Counted from the first letter of the stretch, positions 34,736 to 45,937 are shown. The stretch is 64,000 bases of DNA from Rhipicephalus microplus (GCF_043290135.1 NC_134705.1:61221771-61285770); one strand, 5' to 3'. Notes: generated from the letters alone by a model not told the origin. Numbers and translations: made by a program.

Positions 34736-34900
34736 TTAATACAAGCGCCAGCCAAAATAATTTAGGCGCCAGTCAATTTTTTCCAGCCGCCTCTCAAATT
34801 AATCCAGGTGCATTCATTTTAATCCAAGTGCCACTGACATTAATCCAACCGCCAGCCGATTTAATCCAGACGCCAGCGAATTCAATCCTGACGACATCGT
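34736..34900. repeat. ~21-bp minisatellite
   Basis: About eight degenerate units of the form 'ttaatccagacgccagcgaat', period 20-23 bp. Confidence 0.8.
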
Positions 34901-34989
34901 GACTTCAAAGCGACCTAGAATTTTCGGGAATGCATGAAGTGAATAGCTTTGGAGTGAATTTAAGAGGAAAAAACCATGAGTGAGTCAAC

Positions 34990-36285
34990 AGTGCACAATG
35001 TGATGCGCCTGTCACACGCGTAAGCATTATTCACACCTTCGACATGCATATCAAAGGAAACGCCCTCCACACAGTAATAACTTGATACCTATTAACCAGG
35101 CCAATGATCTCACCACGAGCCAGGTGACATCATCACGCATATCACCCACGCACGTACTTACTGTCTTAACCTTCCGTCATGCATATCAAACGAAACGTCT
35201 TTAAAAGGGCAGTAGCTTGATACCTAAAACTTGGCCAAGCCAATGGATCACCAGTGACGCAGGGGACGTCACCACCCATATCACCCGCGCATGTAATTTA
35301 CTAACCTGCCGACATGCATACCAAACGAAACGTCTTTGAGAGAGCAATAACGTGTTCCCTATGACTCGGCCAACCGACTTGATCACTAGTGACTCAGGTG
35401 ATGTCATCGCGCCTGACACCCACGCACCCAGTGTCTAACCTGACTTCATATACATCAAACCAAACGTCTTTGAGAAAGTAATAACTTGAACATTGTCACT
35501 AGGCCTAGTGACGTCATCACTAGCGACTAGCGTGCCGTCATATCGCCTAGGACTCACGCAAGAACTCTCTTATGTGCATTCATGCATATCAAACAGAACG
35601 TCTTTGAGAGAGTAACAACTTGAACGCTGTCAGTCGGCCTAGTGACCTGATCACTAGTGACTCGCGTGAGTCATCGCGCCTGACACCCACGCACGCAGTG
35701 TCTAACCTGACTTCATATATATCAAATGAAACTTCTTTGAGAGAGTAATACCCTGAACGCTCTCACTAGGCCTAGTGACGCCATCACTGGTGACTCACAT
35801 GACGTCATCATGCCTATCACACATGCACGCAGTGTCCTAACCTGTCTTCATGCATATCAAACGAAACGTCTTCGAGAGAGTAATAACTCGAACGCTGTCA
35901 CTAAGCCTAGTGGCATCATCACTAGTGACTAGCGTGATGTCATCTCGCCTAAGACTTACGCAAGGACTCTCCAGTGTGCCTTCATGCATATCAAACAAAA
36001 CATCTTTGATAGGGTAATAACTTGAACGCTCTCACTCGGCCTAGTGACCTGATCACTAGTGACTCGCGTGAACTCATCGCGCCTGACACCCACGCACGCA
36101 GTGTCTAACCTGACTTCATATATATCAAACGAAACGTCTTTGAGAGAGTAATACCTGGAATGCTGTCACTAGGCCTAGTGACGTCATCACGCCTATCAGA
36201 CATGCACGCGCTGTCCTAACCTGTCTTCATGCATATCAAACGAAACGTCTTTGATAGAGTAATATTTTCAACAACGCTGTCACTA

Positions 36286-36287
<2 letters not shown>
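34990..36287. repeat. ~134-bp satellite, about ten units
   Basis: The landmark 'atatcaaacgaaacgtctttg' recurs near 35047, 35176, 35314, 35451, 35582, 35716, 35850, 35985, 36119 and 36231. Units also share 'cactaggcctagtgac' and 'actagtgactcgcgtga' segments, both partly palindromic. It stops at the (TA)n tract. Confidence 0.85.

Positions 36288-36362
<75 letters not shown>
36288..36362. repeat. (TA)n microsatellite
   Basis: About 37 TA units between the 134-bp satellite and the 5' LTR of gypsy element B. Confidence 0.95.
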
Positions 36363-36363
<1 letters not shown>

Positions 36364-36511
36364 GGTATGAGCCCGGCTGTAGTATGTGCCGAGTAGGTAG
36401 AAGAGAAAGAAGTCGTCTGGTGCGGCCTGAGGACTCCATCTTTACCGCGAGTGCCGAACTTCATCCTCACCCTGTAAATAAATCCACCTATCCTTTAATT
36501 CAACCGTAACA
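36361..36511 (+). repeat. 5' LTR of gypsy element B
   Basis: About 151 bp, from TACGGTATGAGC to ACCGTAACA; the first bases merge with (TA)n. Contains AATAAA near 36477 (polyadenylation-like). Confidence 0.85.
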
Positions 36512-36696
36512 GTTTTGTGGTGGAGGTGCTGGGTAATCAACCAAGCAACACGACGCTTCAAGCGCCTGATCTACGACGAAGTCGCTGTCTTGCTGGACTG
36601 CCCCCGTTACCACTGGCAGCTGAGATGTCTCATGGCTAAAAAGGAAACCGGATCCCCGCAGCTGAAGACCTTCTACCTGTCCCAGCAACACCGCTA

Positions 36697-37870
36697 GTGC
36701 CAGGTTCGTGTGCGGCTGGTCCCTGGTTGCATCAGGATCTGATAGTGCCTCGCACATTCGGTGGCAAATCTGGTGATGACGTGGACGCCTGGCTCACACA
36801 CTACAAATGGTTGAGCAAATACTACCAGTTGGTCGCGGCGACCCAGCTGACCAATGTAGTATGTTTCTTAACAGACACAGCACTCGTGTGGTACGAGAAC
36901 CACAAAGATGCCCTCACGTCATGGGATAGCTTCGTTTCCAAAATAAGAGCGTGCTTCGAAGACTCCATAACTAAGAGAAAGCAAGCGGAACAAACATTAC
37001 TGCAGAGAGCTCAGATCCCAGGAGAGATGTGCACGACCTATGTTGAGGCAATTTTGAAGCTCTGCAAGATTGTCAACCATTCCATGTCAGAGGAAGACAA
37101 AGTTGGCCACCTGTTGAAAGCATTGCTGAGGATGTGTATCAGTTCCTCATCAGAAAAGACAGCCTTGCTATGGTAACCGACGTCATAAGCCACTGTCGCA
37201 CATTCGGGACCCTGAAGATGCGACGTATCACCCTCAAGTTCGGTCGCCTATTGAATGTAACCACCATGGCAAGTGTTGACGAATACACGCCACTTGATCT
37301 CGTGTCGACACGCTTGCCCGACGCCGTACGAAGCTACACCCACACCACCTCCCTCTCGCCTTCCCTTGTCAATTGCCGCAGCAGGCATCGATGACTGCAA
37401 CTACAGGCCACCCTTCCACCCACCGAGGTCTCAGCGCAATAACTACCCGCTGCCGAGGTACGAAGACCGCTTCAGTTACCCCCATCAGCCAGCCAACACC
37501 CATTACGACCCGAAAGAAGATGTACTTGTACCATCACCACATCAGCGCAATGCCTTCTAGGAGTACAATACATACCGCCAAGCCCCTGTGTGCTACCGTT
37601 GCGGTATCGCCGGGCATATAGCTCGGTTCTGTCGTCGACAGAGAGAGCCAACATCCCGAAACCATTCCCCATCAGAGCTTCCGCCAGCGGGCACTGGTCA
37701 CACCAACGGTCATTGGCCCGCCTATTCCAGGAGTACCTCACAACAGGGAAATCACCGTGGCAGTTCTCCCGCTTCTGACCGTAGTTTGACGCCTCCATCT
37801 GGCTGACTGCATCGTTCCCCTTCACCGGGACGCCGCTTTTCATCACCGCCGCCGCCGGGAAACTAGCCAG
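36697..37870 (+). pseudogene. Gypsy B gag
   Basis: 36697-37176 encodes a capsid-like region (FGGKSGDDVDAWLTHYKWL, WYENHKDALTSWDSF). Frames at 37273-37560 and 37588-37806 continue it, the latter with the zinc knuckle CYRCGIAGHIARFC. A Ser/Pro/Arg-rich tail runs to about 37870. At least two frameshifts and a TAG near 37558 break it. The knuckle binds genomic RNA during particle assembly. Confidence 0.8.
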
Positions 37871-37904
37871 CGCGACTGATGGAGGTGAGGTCGCACTACA
37901 ATAT

Positions 37905-38539
37905 TTGCCTCAGATGCCTCCGCCAGTTATAATGTCCAAGAACAAGATACGTGTGGAAATAGATGGCTTCTGTACAAGTGCTTTGGTGGACACTGGTGCT
38001 ACGATATCAGTCTTTCTTTCAAAGGTCACATTGGCCCCAAAGTTATGTTTTCTTGGGGCGAATCAACAAGGTTTCGTGATGTTGGTGGGGAAGTACTTAA
38101 TCCTGTCGGAGTTTGTGTCGTCAATGTCTTATTGGCAGGAAAGGTATTCCCAACAGAGTTTCTTGTGCTGCAACGTTGTACCCATGGTGTGATTCTTGGT
38201 ATTGACTTTCTTCAAGGATGTGGCGCTTTCCTGGACTGTGGAAGCAGTGAACTTTCCGTCAGCGGTGACATTGTTCCTGCCCTCTTCGATGAGGCACCGA
38301 GGGCCACGAAAGACGCTCTGATTGTTTCCAATGAGCTGACAGTGCCGCCATGGTCAATGAGGTCAGTTGCGGTGTTCGCCCCAGAATCTGCCACATCTTT
38401 TGACGCCATCGTTGAACCTGCCATCGTTCAATGTGCTAAGAAATGCATACTCGTCCCTCGTTGTTTGGTATCTGTTGATGAAGGAGCAACCTTTCTGTGG
38501 GCACTGAACTGTTCGCCAATGCCGGTTGTGTTCCCTTGA
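37905..38539 (+). pseudogene. Gypsy B protease region
   Basis: FCTSALVDTGATISVF carries the intact aspartic protease DTG. A frameshift near 38050-38190 moves the rest to another frame (ILGIDFLQGCGAFLDC). It would process the polyprotein if expressed. Confidence 0.75.
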
Positions 38540-38542
38540 GGA

Positions 38543-40108
38543 ATGAAGCTTGGCGTCTTCGACGATTCCACTGAAGGTTCTGTAGCGGTCGTTAACAACG
38601 ATGAAAGCGAGAAAGGTACAGTCTCTGGCAAGCGCAGTTGCTCTTATGAGTCGCAGATCGTAGGCATGATTAGCGCCACTTTGCGTTCACACGAGCAGCA
38701 GCCGTTATGCCATCTGTTGAGGCGACAGGCTTCTGTGTTTGACTTTTGCCAAGAGGAGAAGCCACTACCTTTACCATGTTCTCGCTCTCACCATAGTATT
38801 GACACCAGCACTGCCCATCGGATCCGACAAAAGCCTTACCGAATGTCGTCATCCGAACGAAAAGTTACTGCCGACCAGGTTAGGAAATGCTGAAGAAGGG
38901 TGTCATCGAAGAGTCGTGTAGCCCGTGGGAAGCAGCGGTCATCTTGGTTAAGAAGAAAGATGGTGCCTGACGGTTCTGCGTTGATTACAGAAGACTCAAC
39001 GCCATGACCAAAAAAATGTATATCCGCTGCCTAGGATTGACGATGTTATTGACTGCTTACACTCGGCTTCGTAGTTTTCTTCAACAGACCTACAATCAGG
39101 ATATTGGCAGATACCTATGCACCCTTCAGACAAGGAGAAGCCCGCTTTCGTGACGCCTGATGGACTGTACCAATCCGATGTGATGCCGTTTGGGCTTTGC
39201 AATGCCCCCGCAACTTTTTAGAGGTTTATGGACTCTGTCTTTCATGGTCTTAAATGGGAGGTGTGCATATGCTACCTGGATGACGTCGTCATTTTTGGGC
39301 GTACCTTCGAAGAGCACAACGTCCGTTTAAGCCTTGTATTAGACTTTGTCGGAAAGGCTGGCTTGATTTTGAACTCTAGGAAGTGCCGGTTTGGTGAACG
39401 ACAAGCTTTAGTCGTTGGTCACCTAGTTGACAAAGATGGTGTCAGGCCAGATCCCACCAAAAACGAAGCAGTCGGCACATCCAAATCACCCCAGACACTG
39501 AAGGAACTTCGCAGCTTCTTGGGCCTATGTTCCTACTTTCGCCACTTTGTGCCCCGATTCGCGGACGTAGTACACCCACTGACGAGCTTGTTGCGAAAAG
39601 ACACCCACTGACGAGCTTGTTGCGAATCAGGTGTCCATTCGAATGGACACCTGATTGTGATGCTGCATTTTCTGAACTTAAACTTCTACTGACATCTGAG
39701 CCTATTCTTCGTGATTTCGATCCTTCTGCTCCTACAGAAGTGCACAGTGACTCAAGTGGAATTGGCATCCGAGGTGTGCTTGTTCAGCGCCTTGATAATG
39801 CAGAGCCTGTTGTTGCTTATACGAGTCGATCTCAAAGCAAGGCTGAAATGAATTATACGGTGACAGAGCAAGAATGTTTTGCGGCTGTATTCGCCATTCA
39901 GAAGTTTCGATGTTACCTCCACGGTCGTCCATTCACGATTGTGACAGACTATCATTCATTATGCTGGCTTGTTACCCTCCGAGACCCTTCTGGCCGCCTT
40001 GCTCGATGGGTTTTACGCCTTCAAGAATTTGACTTCAGCATTTCGTACAGAAGTGGACGACGTCATTCAGACGCTGATTGCCTTTCTCGCCTACCTATGA
40101 CACGATGA
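38543..40108 (+). pseudogene. Gypsy B RT and RNase H
   Basis: 38543-38893 is the RT N-terminus (RIRQKPYRMSSSERK). 38894-39220 is broken by several stops. 39228-39611 has the catalytic CYLDDVVIFGRTFEEH and the connection ([13 protein letters not shown]). 39527-40108 covers RNase H ([38 protein letters not shown]). A short duplication (39573-39596 repeated at 39602-39625) and a perfect palindrome (39627-39654) sit at the RT/RNase H boundary and shift the frame. Confidence 0.8.
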
Positions 40109-40114
40109 AGGACA

Positions 40115-41401
40115 GTGCAGATACCCTCGACATCTGTTTTGCTGCGGTCTCTCAACACGTTTCTTGAGGCCAATATCTTCAAACGAGAACAACTGAATGA
40201 TTTATCTTTAGACCCTATGTTCGTTGACGCTTGGAATCCCAAAGGCAGTGGTCGCTTCCACATTTGTGATGGACTGTTGTGCAAAACGAATTACTCAGCA
40301 ACCGGCGCACGTTATTTACTGGTTGTACTTAAAAGTCTTCGATGCGAAGTTCTCCGTACTATGCACGATGATCCAACGTCAGGACACCTTAGGTTCATTC
40401 GCACCCTGCATCGAGTGCAGCAGCGTTTTTACTGGCCTCGAATGTGAGACTTTACGAAACAATACGCCTCGAGCTGCGAAAACAGCCAGTGACACAAACG
40501 ACCTACCAGTGCACCGCACGGCCTTCTTCACACCGTAGAACCATGTACTATGCCTTCCGAGCAAGTGGGCATCGACCTATTGGGCCCGTTTGCGCGATCT
40601 TCGAACAACCGCTGGATAATAGTGTGCGTCGACCACCTTACCAGATACGCCGGAACCGCTGCGATACCATCTTCCACAGCTGATGGCGTCGCTGCCTTTT
40701 TGTTACGCTCCGTTGTTCTTCGCCATGGTCCACCTCAAGTAATCATCAGTGACCGTGGTCGCCCATTCATCGCGGACGCTGTGGAAGAATTGCTTCGCCT
40801 CTGCACTTGACAGTTCAGACATTCGACACCATACTATCCCCAGACGAATGGTCTTGTGGAACGTACCAGTCGAACTCTTACTAACATGCTCGCTATGTAC
40901 GTCGCATCCAGTCACAAAAACTGGGATGAGATCTTACCATTTATTACTTACGCATACAATACAGCGAAGCACGAGACCACGGACTTCACGCCCTTCTACC
41001 TGCTCTACGCTCGATCACCACGCTCCCTTGATACAATGCTCCCGTTCAAGCTCCATACCGATGAGTCCGTGGCCGAAACATTGTGCCGGGCTGAAGAAGT
41101 CCGCCAAATTGCTCGCTTGCGCACACTGGCATCACAAGATCGCTCCGAGCAACGGTACGATCAACGCAGTGATGCCATTTTATTCTGCAAAGGTAAATTC
41201 GTGTGGTTGTGGACCCCCCAACGAAAACCTGGTTTATGTCAGAAGTTTTTGCCGCAAAACACAGGCCCCTACGTCATTGTAGATCGCTTGACTGACTTGA
41301 CGTACGTTGTGGCATGCTTGACGACACCTTCTCGTCGGTCAATCGAACGCAGTTGGTGCACGTGGCTCGCCTCAAGAAGTTTCATCCCTCCAGTGACTTA
41401 A
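40115..41401 (+). pseudogene. Gypsy B integrase
   Basis: 40115-40447 carries the HHCC zinc domain start (GHLRFIRTLHRVQQRFYWPRM). 40550-40810 has the core with VGIDLLGPF, VCVDHLTRY (first Asp) and IISDRGRPF (second Asp). The catalytic Glu context (NGLVERT) lies near 40850 in another frame that continues as 40856-41401 to the C-terminal domain (NTGPYVIVDRLTDLTYVV). Frameshifts near 40450 and 40810 inactivate it. Confidence 0.8.
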
Positions 41402-41436
41402 ACTCGCCCAGCGGGCTTCGTCTGTGAAGCGGGGAT

Positions 41437-41592
41437 TGCTACGGTATGAGCCGGGCTGTAGTATGTGCCGGTAGGTAGAAGAGAAAGACGACGTTGTCTG
41501 GTGCGGCCTGAGGACTCCATCTTTACCGCGATTGCCGAACTTCATCCTCACCCTGTAAATAAATCCACCTATCTTTTAATTCAACCGCAACA
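41437..41592 (+). repeat. 3' LTR of gypsy element B
   Basis: About 156 bp, TGCTACGGT...ACCGCAACA, followed by gtatatatt and then LTR element C. Confidence 0.85.
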
Positions 41593-41599
41593 GTATATA

Positions 41600-41727
41600 T
41601 TCTAATGATGACAAGTGCAGTGCTCAGGCACGAGCGCATACGCGACTACAGAAGGAAGAGAAGAACTAAGTCAGAATAAGAACAGCTGGCCCAGGATCGG
41701 GTGTTGTCTTTTTTTTTCTTCATTACA
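41600..41727 (+). repeat. 5' LTR of element C
   Basis: About 128 bp, ending TTCATTACA, followed at 41729 by TGGCGCAGTCGGACAAG. Confidence 0.75.
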
Positions 41728-41781
41728 ATGGCGCAGTCGGACAAGTGAACCCTCTACAGGAAGCCACCGGTACGTGTCTTC

Positions 41782-42336
41782 ATGGTTCGTCAGCAATGCG
41801 GGCTTCTCCATCCATATGAGGCAGCTACATCCAACGCAGTGTTGGATGTAGCTGCCTCATACGACCTTGAGGCAAGCACACCGGAGCAACGCAGAGAGTT
41901 TCGGTCTTTTCTCATCGAGCTTTCACACCAGCTCGACTGCTTCGCATCAGTGATCTCTGCGTTGCCACCTGGCAGCTCACAATCACGAGCCGTCTGCAAA
42001 CTACCGGAATTCCCCGGGGTCCAGAACGACGCCGACAGCTGGGTGGCAACCATCAACACAATAGCAATGCGCGAGGCCTGGATGAAATCTCAGAAATGGA
42101 CCGTGGCTGTAGACCGTCTCCGGGAAGGTGCAGCGGCGTGGCACTGGTATGAAAGCTTCAAACAGCAGTCCTGGGTGGAGTGGAGCCCCAAGCTCATAGC
42201 TGCTTTCAGCCGGACACACTCTGATCTCCCTTCCATCATCCAGTTCAACCTGACGACTACCGAGGATAAGGCACAGGAGGGTTTCCGCCTCCAGGTTGCA
42301 GTCATGCGTTGCAGTTCACTTGAGCTTCCAGACTAG
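41782..42336 (+). CDS. Element C gag-like protein
   Basis: 184 residues resembling a retrotransposon capsid region: CKLPEFPGVQNDADSWVATI, then AAAWHWYESFKQQSW and EWSPKLIAAF. Such proteins form particles around element RNA. The N-terminal part includes a 20-bp perfect inverted repeat (41816-41860), so the first ~25 codons may be a later rearrangement. The frame ends at a TAG at 42334-42336. Downstream frames (42391-42930, 42786-43367) show no known domain and no zinc knuckle. Confidence 0.55.
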   Translation: MVRQQCGLLHPYEAATSNAVLDVAASYDLEASTPEQRREFRSFLIELSHQLDCFASVISALPPGSSQSRAVCKLPEFPGVQNDADSWVATINTIAMREAWMKSQKWTVAVDRLREGAAAWHWYESFKQQSWVEWSPKLIAAFSRTHSDLPSIIQFNLTTTEDKAQEGFRLQVAVMRCSSLELPD

Positions 42337-43757
42337 TCGCTGGTACCGGACCCAAATTCGTGTGAACTATCGGCCACCCGGTCCTCTTTCGTGGGGGGAG
42401 ATACAGAGATGCAAAGGGTAGCTGGACCCTTTGTCAACGCGCCCACTACCATATATCGAGCTCAAGTGGGGCGGCAGCTCGATGTCTCATCGCAGTCTTC
42501 CAGTCTGACAACAGGCAACAAGACCACCCTCGAGCCTCAGCAATTGGCATTGCGGCCTTCGAACCCAACACCTCCTGGGCACGTGGAGTCGTCCACCCCT
42601 GTCCTGCCGGATGGGTCACGACATGACACCCCTACCTGTCTACGATACCAACAGTTCCCAGTGATACCAGCGAGGAGAGCAGACTCGACGATCAGGCGGC
42701 GGGGGATTTGCCTGCTACGCGGCAGTCATTGGCCGAGTGTGAGAGTGCTTCACTCCATCAATCCATGTCTGCCGAAGACATATGAATGGACTATGTGCCT
42801 GTTTTATCCATATCTGCCCACCACGCCTTGGCCGACGGTAGTGATGCGCTGCAAGCAGGCGAAGTCAACATCCGCACTTCCAGCCTCCCGGCGTACAGCC
42901 CTACTTGGAATCACGGGCAATGCAATATGACTCTAAGACCATCTGAATGCCGTGCGAATCACCAGGAGGCAGTGTGCGTTGAGGAGGAATCAGAGATAGA
43001 TCAGCCAGCTGGTGACCAGCTCGCACAGAGCAGCGAGGTGAGGCCTTTGTACGCCCCTGGCGTCTGCAGCATGATGTGCAACTATGGTGGCGTTAATTTG
43101 TATGGACGCCGCGGTACAGAACAACCAAGAAGCATCTTAATTCCTTGTGGCCGCAGAACAAGAGGAGCCAAAGATGGCAGCGCAGAGGCTCTTGCGTCAA
43201 AGCATGATGGCCGGGAATCGCAGCCTGTCCAGAACGCCGACGGGAATGAAGACCAGGGCCCCAAACTACGCCAACTGAATTGCCTGCTGCTGCAGTCGCC
43301 TCGAGACAGCCAAGGTCGCCCACCAGAGTGTTCGACAGCCCCGCAAGGCAAGTCATGGCGTCCATGAGAGAGACCCCACAGACACAGCCAATAGCGCCAG
43401 CCAGAGACGGTATTGGCAACTCAGGGCTCCGGGCCTGCGGGCCGAAGACGACCATCGCGAAACACTCAATGGCGTGCACTAGAGCCATTGTCGCCCGACT
43501 TTCAAAGCAAGACACAAAAACCAGCACGATAAGGTCAATGGCGTCCACCAGAGACATCATCGTCTTACTTTCAAAGCAAGGCGCACCGTGGTCATGACAG
43601 GCCTATGCGAGGCTCCCAATGCCGTCCACCAGAGGCATTAGTTCTACCTATAGTGGTTCATAGCCTAGGCCATCTGAATGTTTCGACCTTCCAAGAAAAG
43701 GACCTGCGCCAGTGAAAGGCAAGCTTAGCACGACTGCATGCTCACAGCTTGGCCGAG
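42337..43757 (+). other. Element C internal region without pol
   Basis: No pol motifs found. Between about 43350 and 43640 a degenerate ~75-bp repeat recurs, with 'caatggcgtccaccagag' and 'actttcaaagcaag' as landmarks near 43469, 43538 and 43610. Confidence 0.5.
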
Positions 43758-43897
43758 TGTAATGATGACCAGTGCAGACAGTCGCTTATGCTTCGCGCTC
43801 AAGCGCGAAGCATAAGCGACTACAGAAGGAAGAGGAGAACGAAGCTAGAATAAGAACAGCTGGCCCAGGATCGGGTGTTGTCTCTTTTCTCTTCATT

Positions 43898-43900
<3 letters not shown>
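43758..43900 (+). repeat. 3' LTR of element C, with foldback
   Basis: About 143 bp. A 19-bp perfect inverted repeat with a 2-nt gap (43781-43799 / 43802-43820) replaces the corresponding part of the 5' LTR. Confidence 0.75.

Positions 43901-43940
<40 letters not shown>
43901..43940. repeat. (AT)n microsatellite
   Basis: 20 AT units between LTR element C and the 456-bp array. Confidence 0.95.
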
Positions 43941-43944
<4 letters not shown>

Positions 43945-44039
43945 TATAACAGACAGTAATGCCAAGGAATGTACAGGGGAAGTTATTAACATTAATGGAA
44001 TGTAAATAAGAAGAAAGAAAAGTGGATGAAAAAATTACC

Positions 44040-44112
44040 AACTGTAAGCAGGAATCGAACCTACGACCTTCGAATTACGCGTTCGATGCTCTAACCACTG
44101 AGCTATTACAGC
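44040..44112 (-). tRNA. tRNA-Thr(CGT)-like, array copy 1
   Basis: 73 nt folding as a cloverleaf: 7-bp acceptor (GCTGTAA/TTACAGT with one G-T), D arm GCTC/GAGC, anticodon stem TCGAA/TTCGA with loop CGCGTAA, 5-nt variable loop, T arm GTAGG/CCTGC. A box TAGCTCAGTGG and B box GGTTCGATTCC fit Pol III consensus, and a T6 run lies about 8 nt downstream as terminator. Loop positions 34-36 read CGT (Thr), with A37. Position 33 is G rather than the near-universal T, which raises doubt about decoding. No CCA is encoded. Confidence 0.7.
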
Positions 44113-44496
44113 GGCACTCCCTCCATCCACTTTTTTTGGGTTTATCTGTGAATTTAGAAGTAGGAGCGACAGTCAGCGCCATCTATAAGCCAAACAACGA
44201 GTGTGAAAACACTCTTATGCGCATGTTTGGCGTCACGTAGCACGTGAACTTATTATGAGCGGGCAGCTGATTAATTGTCCCTCTTATACAACCTAAACAC
44301 ACCAAGTCTGCCAGTACGAGACCCTCATTCAATGAAATAAGGGAAAGAAGTGTATAGCTAAGGGCTCGTTTTTCCGTGTTTTTAACACAATAATAATGAG
44401 ATATAACAGACAGTAATGCCAAGGAATGTACAGGGGAAGTTATTAACATTAATTGAATGTAAATAAGAAGAAAGAAAAGTGGATGAAAAAATTACC

Positions 44497-44569
44497 AACT
44501 GTAAGCAGGAATCGAACCTACGACCTTCGAATTACGCGTTCGATGCTCTAACCACTGAGCTATTACAGC
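44497..44569 (-). tRNA. tRNA-Thr(CGT)-like, array copy 2
   Basis: Identical cloverleaf to copy 1; T6 terminator on its 3' side. Confidence 0.7.
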
Positions 44570-44952
44570 GGCACTCCCTCCATCCACTTTTTTGGGTTTA
44601 TCTGTGAATTTAGAAGTAGGAGCGACAGTCAGCGCCATCTATAAGCCAAACAACGAGTGTGAAAACACTCTTATGCGCATGTTTGGCGTCACGTAGCACG
44701 TGAACTTATTATGAGCGGGCAGCTGATTAATTGTCCCTCTTATACAACCTAAACACACCAAGTCTGCCAGTACGAGACCCTCGTTCAATGAAATAAGGGA
44801 AAGAAGTGTATACCTAAGGGCTCGTTTTTCCGTGTTTTTAACACAATAATAATGAGATATAACAGACAGTAATGCCAAGGAATGTACCGGGGAAGTTATT
44901 AACATTAATGGAATGTAAATAAGAAGAAAGAAAAGTGGATGAAAAAATTACC

Positions 44953-45025
44953 AACTGTAAGCAGGAATCGAACCTACGACCTTCGAATTACGCGTTCGAT
45001 GCTCTAACCACTGAGCTATTACAGC
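44953..45025 (-). tRNA. tRNA-Thr(CGT)-like, array copy 3
   Basis: Identical to copy 1. Confidence 0.7.
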
Positions 45026-45408
45026 GGCACTCCCTCCATCCACTTTTTTGGGTTTATCTGTGAATTTAGAAGTAGGAGCGACAGTCAGCGCCATCTATAA
45101 GCCAAACAACGAGTGTGAAAACACTCTTATGCGCATGTTTGGCGTCACGTAGCACGTGAACTTATTATGAGCGGGCAGCTGATTAATTGTCCCTCTTATA
45201 CAACCTAAACACACCAAGTCTGCCAGTACGAGACCCTCGTTCAATGAAATAAGGGAAAGAAGTGTATACCTAAGGGCTTGTTTTTCCGTGTTTTTAACAC
45301 AATAATAATGAGATATAACAGACAGTAATGCCAAGGAATGTACAGGGGAAGTTATTAACATTAATGGAATGTAAATAAGAAGAAAGAAAAGTGGATGAAA
45401 AAATTACC

Positions 45409-45481
45409 AACTGTAAGCAGGAATCGAACCTACGACCTTCGAATTACGCGTTCGATGCTCTAACCACTGAGCTATTACAGC
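45409..45481 (-). tRNA. tRNA-Thr(CGT)-like, array copy 4
   Basis: Identical to copy 1. Confidence 0.7.
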
Positions 45482-45864
45482 GGCACTCCCTCCATCCACT
45501 TTTTTGGGTTTATCTGTGAATTTAGAAGTAGGAGCGACAGTCAGCGCCATCTATAAGCCAAACAACGAGTGTGAAAACACTCTTATGTGCATGTTTGGCG
45601 TCACGTAGCACGTGAACTTATTATGAGCGGGCAGCTGATTAATTGTCCCTCTTATACAACCTAAACACACCAAGTCTGCCAGTACGAGACCCTCGTTCAA
45701 TGAAATAAGGGAAAGAAGTGTATACCTAAGGGCTCGTTTTTCCGTGTTTTTAACACAATAATAATGAGATATAACAGACAGTAATGCCAAGGAATGTACA
45801 GGGGAAGTTATTAACATTAATGGAATGTAAATAAGAAGAAAGAAAAGTGGATGAAAAAATTACC

Positions 45865-45937
45865 AACTGTAAGCAGGAATCGAACCTACGACCTTCGAAT
45901 TACGCGTTCGATGCTCTAACCACTGAGCTATTACAGC
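45865..45937 (-). tRNA. tRNA-Thr(CGT)-like, array copy 5
   Basis: Identical to copy 1. Confidence 0.7.

Larger units (their letters stand above)
36361..41592 (+). mobile_element. Ty3/gypsy LTR element B
   Basis: LTRs at 36361-36511 and 41437-41592 differ at roughly ten positions. Primer-binding region TGGTGGAGGTGCTGGG lies just inside the 5' LTR (36518-36533), the same as in element A. gag, protease, RT, RNase H and integrase follow in Ty3/gypsy order. A purine tract GAAGCGGGGA precedes the 3' LTR. LTR ends form an inverted repeat (TGCTACGGT..ACCGCAACA). Left flank is (TA)n, right flank is gtatatatt. Confidence 0.85.
41600..43900 (+). mobile_element. LTR element C, gag only (non-autonomous?)
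   Basis: LTRs at 41600-41727 and 43758-43900 share 'acagaaggaagag', 'aataagaacagctggccca' and 'ggatcgggtgttgtct' and end in TTCATTACA. The 3' LTR starts TGTAATGA, giving an inverted terminal repeat. TGGCGCAGTCGG directly inside the 5' LTR is a candidate primer-binding site. The 2-kb interior has a gag-like frame and no RT, RNase H or integrase motif in any frame. It lies between gtatatatt and (AT)n. Confidence 0.75.

Noticed and set aside
35509..35516. TGACGTCA as a functional CRE promoter element
   Set aside because: It lies in satellite DNA with no adjacent gene; kept only as an observation about the repeat.
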